A DNA stretch of 10,637 nucleotides from Methanosarcinales archaeon (lineage in GTDB: Archaea > Halobacteriota > Methanosarcinia > Methanosarcinales > Methanogasteraceae). A program made the translations under genes and the position numbers. Every line of letters starts with the position of its first letter. The stretch's first letter is position 1. The notes beneath the pieces were generated by a model that did no database searches, had not been told where the DNA came from, and saw only the letters and a program-made list of their open reading frames with translations. This document shows positions 6,095 through 10,637 of this stretch, in pieces. The stretch covers positions 1 to 10,637 of the forward strand of contig JAUVEF010000024.1 in NCBI GenBank assembly GCA_030594905.1. Reading direction: 5' to 3'.

Positions 6095-8827
6095 TTACGC
6101 CACTACCTGTCGCTTGCGCTTGGTTACATCCTCGTAAATCACAACGATTTCGCCAGATGGCAGCTTGTAAACATAGTTTTCTCTCAAGCTACTGATTCTC
6201 TCACCCTTGTAAAGTGTGATCGGGTGGTGCTCTGGTTTTCCGGTCTGCCACACTCTCTGAAAAACATCGAAAAGTCCGAAATCAACCACTTCGGGAAACA
6301 CATCGAGCAGGCTTGTACCGATCAGGTCTTCTCTCTTCATATTCTCCAGCTTCTCTGCTGCCCGGTTAAAATCCTTGGAAATGAAATCCCGCCCGTCGTC
6401 AATCACCTCATAAACAGCTACGGCGTTACTCATGTTCTTAAACATCATTCTAAACCGTTCTTCGCTCTCCTGGAGTGCATCTTCCATGCTTTTTCGCTCG
6501 GTTATGTCCTTCACCGTTCCGATCGCTGCCGGCTTGCCCTGATACTCGGTGAGCCCAACGGTCATGCGAACAGTGGTTCGCGTATCCTCGCCCTTCCGTA
6601 TGCCCTGAAACTCATACTCCATGGGCACGTCTTCTCCTGCCATCATATGGGCGTAGCGATCAGCAACTATATCCAGGTCCTCTGGTGCAACAAGTTCCCC
6701 GAAATTCATCCTGAGGATCTCCTCCACTGTGTACCCTGGTATCCTTGCAAACGCCTCGTTGACAAACTTGAGCTCCCCGTCCTGAATGAGGAACACACCA
6801 TCCTGGACATTCTCAATTAAGGTGCGGTACTTCGCCTCGCTCTCACGCAGAGCCGCCTCTGCAATCTTGCGCCCGGTTATGTCCCGAACCGTAGCATGCA
6901 AAAATTTTTTGTGATCAAGTTCCACTTTGGTCAGCAAAACATCAGCAAAAAACTCCTCACCATCCAGCCGTCTGTGTTTCCACTCAAGGGAATACGACCC
7001 TTTCTCCATTGCGATCGCCATCGCCTTCTGGGATTCTGGCAGGGACAGTGACCCGTCCGGCTGGTACTCGGGAGAGATGTCGGCCGGGGTCATAGCTGTG
7101 AACTCTTCCTCGTCTTTGCATCCGAACATCGCCAGAGTGGCAGAATTTCCACTGAAAAATTCCCCTTCAGGCTTCAATATCATGATTGCGTCCCTGGATG
7201 AATCGTATAGGGCTTGGTACATGATCTCGCCCTCCCGGAGCGCATCTTCCATCGCTTTGTGCTTGCTTACATCCTTCACCGTTCCAAGCGCCGCTGGCTT
7301 GCCATAATAATCAATAAGTCCAACAGTCATGTGGAGGGCGATTCGCGTAGCCCCGTCCTTTTGCACGCCCCGAAACTCATATTCCATGAGCACATCTTCC
7401 CCCCCCATCATCTTGACGTAGCGATCAGCAACCATATCCTTGTCCTCTGGCGCAACAAGTTCCCCAAAATTCATCCCGAGGATCTCCTCCACTGTGTACC
7501 CCGGTATCTTTGCAAACGCCTCGTTGACAAACTTAAGCTCCCCGTCCTGAATGAGGAATACACCATCCTGGATATTCTCAATTAAGGTGCGGTACTTCTC
7601 CTCGCTCTCCCGGAGTGCATTCTCGATGGCTTTACGCGCCTCATCCAGTTCAATGTCATGGAGCGCAAAAGCTATGTCTGAAGCAACCTCTCCGAGGAGT
7701 CTTTTTTCATCGTCGTCGGCAGCGACACCGGCGGCAAGCGAGATTGCAAGCAGCCCAAAGAGCCTTTCTGCATGTTCGACACGTATGGTCACAGTTGCGT
7801 TGCCGACATAAGCGCTCCCGAATGTACAATCTTTGCACTCCACGGATTTGTCAACGATCGTAATCGTCTCTTTCCGGGTAAGCGCGTCTTTGAAACACTG
7901 TGAAGGACCCCTGCTAACAATATCATCACGGAAGCGGGAAGGATCACGTCTTGAGTCGGAACCCAGAACCATCTCAAAGGTTGCATCATCCCGCAGGAGT
8001 CCGAACCATGCAGCATCGTAGCCCCGCGCCTCTAACAGGATGTCACAGGCTTTCCGGAGGAGGTCGTCCCTGTCTTTTTCAGATACGATCAACTGGTTAA
8101 CATTCCTGATGGCTTTAAGAACACTGTTCAGGCGCTCAATATGATCTTCGGCAAGCTTGCGCTCGGCGATCTCTCGCTTCAGTCCGGTGTTTGCTAAAGC
8201 GAGTTCCGCGGTGCGCTCTTCTACACGGGACTCCAGTTCGTCGTGTGACTCCTGGAGCGCATCTTTTGCCCGCATGAGTTCGTTTGCCTGCGCGCCCAGC
8301 CTTGCGATGACCCCAACGGTCTGCGATAATGAGGCTGCATAATTCCGGATTGTAGCTTCCCGGACCACGCGCATCTTCTTTGCTTCTGCAACCAGCAGGT
8401 CCGGATCCACGTCGATCTCTATGGCGATCTCTTCAAGTTCCTTAAATTGCTCGGGGGAGAACTCCTCGGTTACAAATTGTCCCATGAACATCGTTGCTTT
8501 GCGTTCACCATCGATTATGATCGGTGCGGCAAAGTGTACACCGTGCGCGAAACAGCGCATAAGCATCGGCTCATCTGACGTGAGGACTTTTTGACCCATA
8601 TCGGCAAATGACTTGAAACATCGCCGCATCCCATCGTTGGTTGACTGGATCAGCGAACAAAAACCGGTCGGGTTGCTGAAACGAGTCAGGGCGTCCCCCT
8701 CCGGTGAAAAGATTACTGAAGATGTGCAGATAACTTTTGCGAATCCATCTTGAATCTCTTGAAGCTCGTCGAAGTCGATTAATTCCTGCAATGGCAATGA
8801 TCTTCTCATTATTTCATCCCGATCCAT
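6095..8827 (-). CDS. PocR-GAF-PAS multi-domain sensor protein without output domain
   Basis: This is a 910-residue cytoplasmic sensor with no membrane segments. Domains in order are: PocR-type sensory domain about 12-178, with Cys57, Cys70 and Cys92 and the closing FAAPIIIDGERKATMFMGQF; coiled coil about 182-236 (EERTAELALANTGLKREIAERK); GAF about 238-395 containing CKDC (331-334); and four PAS domains at about 408-523, 532-653, 663-778 and 787-906. Several PAS units end with the characteristic GTVKDITERK-type strand. No HisKA, HATPase, GGDEF, HTH or other output domain follows; the protein stops at TKRKRQVVA. In related archaeal proteins a histidine kinase normally follows, so this may be a partner-dependent signalling protein or a truncated kinase. 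PocR domains are thought to bind small hydrocarbon-like ligands; that is family knowledge, not shown here. PAS1 and PAS3 are almost identical owing to an internal duplication. The start is ATG at 8827, just after TTATAA; an ATG at residue 7 with GGGATGA upstream is an alternative. Confidence 0.92.
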   Translation of the reverse strand: MDRDEIMRRSLPLQELIDFDELQEIQDGFAKVICTSSVIFSPEGDALTRFSNPTGFCSLIQSTNDGMRRCFKSFADMGQKVLTSDEPMLMRCFAHGVHFAAPIIIDGERKATMFMGQFVTEEFSPEQFKELEEIAIEIDVDPDLLVAEAKKMRVVREATIRNYAASLSQTVGVIARLGAQANELMRAKDALQESHDELESRVEERTAELALANTGLKREIAERKLAEDHIERLNSVLKAIRNVNQLIVSEKDRDDLLRKACDILLEARGYDAAWFGLLRDDATFEMVLGSDSRRDPSRFRDDIVSRGPSQCFKDALTRKETITIVDKSVECKDCTFGSAYVGNATVTIRVEHAERLFGLLAISLAAGVAADDDEKRLLGEVASDIAFALHDIELDEARKAIENALRESEEKYRTLIENIQDGVFLIQDGELKFVNEAFAKIPGYTVEEILGMNFGELVAPEDKDMVADRYVKMMGGEDVLMEYEFRGVQKDGATRIALHMTVGLIDYYGKPAALGTVKDVSKHKAMEDALREGEIMYQALYDSSRDAIMILKPEGEFFSGNSATLAMFGCKDEEEFTAMTPADISPEYQPDGSLSLPESQKAMAIAMEKGSYSLEWKHRRLDGEEFFADVLLTKVELDHKKFLHATVRDITGRKIAEAALRESEAKYRTLIENVQDGVFLIQDGELKFVNEAFARIPGYTVEEILRMNFGELVAPEDLDIVADRYAHMMAGEDVPMEYEFQGIRKGEDTRTTVRMTVGLTEYQGKPAAIGTVKDITERKSMEDALQESEERFRMMFKNMSNAVAVYEVIDDGRDFISKDFNRAAEKLENMKREDLIGTSLLDVFPEVVDFGLFDVFQRVWQTGKPEHHPITLYKGERISSLRENYVYKLPSGEIVVIYEDVTKRKRQVVA
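6678..6842 (-). repeat. Internal direct repeat in sensor gene, PAS3 copy
   Basis: This segment encodes the N-terminal half of PAS3 and its leading linker. It matches 7443-7607 with only 9 differences over about 165 bases, offset by exactly 765 bases (255 codons). Eight of the nine differences are transitions, and most are silent. Confidence 0.9.
7443..7607 (-). repeat. Internal direct repeat in sensor gene, PAS1 copy
   Basis: This is the partner of 6678-6842. It encodes the N-terminal half of PAS1 (YRTLIENIQDGVFLIQDGE and following). The similarity continues less strongly over the rest of PAS1/PAS3 (GEDV.MEYEF, TVGL..Y.GKPAA.GTVKD), so the whole PAS unit appears to have been duplicated in frame. 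Confidence 0.9.
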
Positions 8828-8935
8828 TTATAAGCCATTTTCCTACCCTGCCATGGTCGTCAACTCAACATCCTGTTTATCCGGTTCATCTGGCGATATA
8901 CCAGGGAGACGTAAACGGTCTCATCTCGTGCAGGA

Positions 8936-8943
8936 TATATAAA
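8936..8943 (-). promoter_or_regulatory. TATA box of the sensor gene
   Basis: The minus strand reads TTTATATA, an exact match to the archaeal TATA consensus, within CTTTTTATATATCC. A start site about 25 bases downstream would give a leader of roughly 85 bases before the ATG at 8827. A plus-strand use (TATATAAAAAG) cannot be excluded, but no gene follows it closely. Confidence 0.55.
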
Positions 8944-9124
8944 AAGGTACGTGTTTAGCCGCTCAACCTCACTATCGCCATCCAGCGGCTGCTTGAGTCT
9001 CTGACTCGCGCCCACTTCCGCTCTGTTAGTGTTCGACACAACACATGGACGAATGACATTTGTGAATGTGAAGCAAATCCACCGGGGGCTGTCACGCTGG
9101 TAAATACCTGAGTTCTTGTTTGCA

Positions 9125-9164
9125 GGTCAACTTTGAAAATCATATTTTAATCAAATAATTGACC
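9125..9164. repeat. Inverted repeat GGTCAA/TTGACC around an AT-rich core
   Basis: GGTCAA (9125-9130) and TTGACC (9159-9164) flank 28 bases of AT-rich DNA that include a smaller AAAAT-CAT-ATTTT stem. It lies just before the phased motif at 9176 and could be an operator or a transcript hairpin. The arms are seen; the role is inferred. Confidence 0.4.
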
Positions 9165-9175
9165 GCCTGAAAAAA

Positions 9176-9228
9176 CGTGCAGGAGGCTAAAAAAAGACGT
9201 GCAGGAGCTTGGATAGTATCGCGCAGGA
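9176..9228 (+). repeat. Three CGYGCAGGA motifs at exact 22-bp spacing
   Basis: CGTGCAGGA occurs at 9176-9184 and 9198-9206, and CGCGCAGGA at 9220-9228. The starts are 22 and 22 bases apart, about two helical turns, so the three motifs face the same side of the DNA. A fourth copy, CGTGCAGGA at 8927-8935, abuts the sensor gene TATA box. The spacers are A-rich and not conserved. This is the pattern of a multi-site operator for a dimeric or cooperative regulator of one or both divergent genes. Confidence 0.5.
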
Positions 9229-9495
9229 TTGCAACAAATCGCCATAGAAGATATTGGACATATCATTTGGTAGTCACTATTTCTAAATACCACCAAAATA
9301 GTTCAGTTGCGGTAAACAAATGCAAACATACACCAATCTTTCAAAAACAGTATTGAAACTATCCGCGAAGATAACGCCACATTCGCACATTCAACTTCCC
9401 CCCTGGGCGCGATAACAATCTATAAGGAGTTGCGCAGTTGTGATATTCAGGTTCACGGGGTAAGTATTAGATGTGTACCAGCCAATTGTTTCTAG

Positions 9496-10637
9496 ATGGT
9501 GCGTGTAGCGAGAGATAAGAAAGCCGCCCTGATATCCGTGGGGGTGACTGCATTTCTGGCAGTAATCAAATTCCTTGCAGGCACACTATCAGGAAGTATC
9601 GCGCTGGTTGCTGATGCGGTCCACTCACTCACGGATGTGATCAGTTCCTTCGGGGTTGTCATAGGTCTCAAGATCTCAGATCGTAAGCCCACAGAGACGT
9701 TTCCTTATGGATTTTACAGGGTGGAGAATATCGTGAGCCTCTTTCTGGCTCTTGCAATCATTTACGCTGGATATGAGATTGTTCTCACATCAGTTGAGAA
9801 GTTTACCGTGATGAACGCCCTGACAAATGTCCCGTACGCGATTACGGCTGCGCTGGTGTCGCTGTTATTCACCCTGCTTCTGAGCAGTTACAAGCTCAAA
9901 GTCGGAAGAGAGGAGAACTCACCCAGTTTGATTGCGGATGGGGAGCATACAAGAGCAGATACTTATGCATCCGCAGCGGTGCTTGTCGGAATACTTGGAA
10001 ACTACATGGGTTTCTATTCCCTTGATCCTGCGTCTGGTATTCTGGTTTCTATATTCATCTTCAGAGCCGGGTACGGAATCTTAAAAGACTCGATAAAGGT
10101 TCTGCTGGATGCATCCATCGATTACGAGAGTTTGAATCGGATAAGAGAGATCACATCCGAGACCCCTGGTGTTGGGGCGATACAGTCCCTTGCCGCAAGA
10201 AGTTCTGGAAAGTTCATATTTATAGAACTGGAGATCGGAACAAAATTGAAAGATCTTGAGAGGGCGCATCAACTGAGCGGTAAGATCGAGACGCGGATTA
10301 AATCGGAGATACAGAACGTTGACCGGGTACTGATTCATATCGAGCCCGAGGAGCGGGGAATCATAAGGTATGCGGTTCCATGCACCGAGAACAATGGTCT
10401 GCTATCTAAAGTCTCCGGGCATTTTGGGGAGGCGGAATACTTCTGCATATTCGATATGCGGATAGATAACAACGATTTCATCGACATGAGGTTTCTGAAG
10501 AATCCATTTGCCACATTAGAAAAGAGAAAGGGGCTCAAGGCTGCCGAACTTCTGGTTGCCAATAAGATCGATAAACTGATCACAAAAGAGAGTATCGTAC
10601 AAAAAAGCCCGTTCTATGTCCTGGATGACGCTTATGT
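9496..10637 (+). CDS. CDF cation exporter with C-terminal NifB/NifX-like domain, 3'-truncated by window edge
   Basis: This is a cation diffusion facilitator that exports divalent metal from the cytoplasm in exchange for protons. 380 residues are visible and the frame runs off the right edge. The membrane domain is about residues 8-200, with six hydrophobic segments. The transport site pairs HSLTD (His43, Asp47) with HTRAD (His151, Asp155), an HD-HD site as in zinc-selective members. The cytoplasmic dimer domain is about 205-285 and ends in IHIEPE with His281, and has His258 as a further candidate ligand. From about 290 a second domain begins (RYAVPCTENNGLLSKVSGHFGEAEYFCIFD, shown here as its key stretch RYAVPC, GHFGEAEYF and later KGLKAAELLV), matching the dinitrogenase iron-molybdenum-cofactor-binding fold (NifB/NifX-like). 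This fusion is known in archaeal CDFs, where the added domain may sense or bind a metal or cluster. The start is ATG at 9496: the preceding in-frame codon is a TAG stop, so nothing longer is possible. No ribosome-binding site is visible. Confidence 0.93.
   Translation, partial: MVRVARDKKAALISVGVTAFLAVIKFLAGTLSGSIALVADAVHSLTDVISSFGVVIGLKISDRKPTETFPYGFYRVENIVSLFLALAIIYAGYEIVLTSVEKFTVMNALTNVPYAITAALVSLLFTLLLSSYKLKVGREENSPSLIADGEHTRADTYASAAVLVGILGNYMGFYSLDPASGILVSIFIFRAGYGILKDSIKVLLDASIDYESLNRIREITSETPGVGAIQSLAARSSGKFIFIELEIGTKLKDLERAHQLSGKIETRIKSEIQNVDRVLIHIEPEERGIIRYAVPCTENNGLLSKVSGHFGEAEYFCIFDMRIDNNDFIDMRFLKNPFATLEKRKGLKAAELLVANKIDKLITKESIVQKSPFYVLDDAY

Larger units (their letters stand above)
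8828..9495. other. Divergent intergenic region between sensor and CDF genes
   Basis: This is 668 bases with no convincing gene. It holds a strong minus-strand TATA box (8936-8943), a 7-bp inverted repeat AGCCGCT/AGCGGCT (8957-8963 and 8984-8990), a second inverted repeat at 9125-9164, and the 22-bp phased motif at 9176-9228. From 9315 to 9495 the CDF frame is open upstream of its TAG but offers no good start codon. Short frames starting at GTG 9177 or ATG 9320 have no ribosome-binding site and no recognisable motif. No tRNA or C/D-box RNA pattern was found. Confidence 0.6.

Noticed and set aside
6029..6820. Open frame of 263 codons (+) antisense to the sensor gene
   Set aside because: It lies opposite the PAS3-PAS4 coding region, which has clear domain motifs on the minus strand. 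A parallel frame also appears opposite PAS1 owing to the internal duplication.
8957..8990. Structured RNA or riboswitch based on the AGCCGCT/AGCGGCT stem
   Set aside because: This is a single 7-bp stem with a 20-base loop and no second supporting helix or known motif. It is recorded only as part of the intergenic description.
9177..9495. Possible short genes upstream of the CDF gene: GTG at 9177, ATG at 9320, and the open CDF frame from 9315 to its TAG at 9493
   Set aside because: There is no ribosome-binding site except the accidental GGAG in the repeats, no good start codon in the 9315-9495 frame, and no recognisable motif. A decayed gene fragment cannot be excluded.

Overview
The window looks like a chromosomal segment of a euryarchaeon, most likely from the methanogen or anaerobic alkane-oxidiser side (Methanomicrobia-like). 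This is inferred from gene content only: an archaeal-style GGTGA ribosome-binding site, TTTATATA-type promoter elements, an RNA 3'-phosphate cyclase next to a diaminopimelate decarboxylase, a PocR/GAF/multi-PAS sensor, and a zinc-type CDF transporter fused to a NifB/NifX-like domain. No rRNA, tRNA, CRISPR array or transposase gene was seen, so the species cannot be fixed.

Layout. Positions 1-2700 run rightward: the 3' part of lysA (lysine synthesis, cut by the window edge), rtcA 25 bases later, then a small two-CBS-domain protein. Positions 2685-4531 run leftward: a protein I do not recognise and, coupled to it by a TGATG stop/start overlap, a metal-dependent amidohydrolase whose 3' end overlaps the CBS gene tail to tail by 16 bases. 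A TauE/SafE-family membrane transporter (4763-5512, +) is visibly more AT-rich than its neighbours. It is bracketed by inverted copies of a short two-hairpin repeat. Positions 5513-6094 have no convincing gene. They hold three imperfect tandem copies of that repeat and two more hairpins. A 910-residue sensor protein (6095-8827, -) follows, with PocR, coiled coil, GAF and four PAS domains but no kinase or other output domain. One of its PAS units is a recent in-frame duplication at a 765-bp offset. The intergenic stretch 8828-9495 holds a clear TATA box for the sensor gene and three copies of a 9-bp motif spaced exactly 22 bp apart. From 9496 to the right edge there is a CDF cation exporter with a C-terminal dinitrogenase-cofactor-type domain, truncated by the window.

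How the parts work together. lysA and rtcA are probably co-transcribed, although their functions are unrelated. The unknown protein and the amidohydrolase are almost certainly translated from one message. The sensor and the CDF gene diverge from a shared regulatory region, but nothing in the sequence proves a functional link.

I do not see a clearly new defence or mobile system. The most interesting items are the dispersed two-hairpin repeat with compensatory changes in its stems, the 22-bp phased motif, the kinase-less PocR sensor with its internal duplication, and the unassigned gene coupled to the amidohydrolase.
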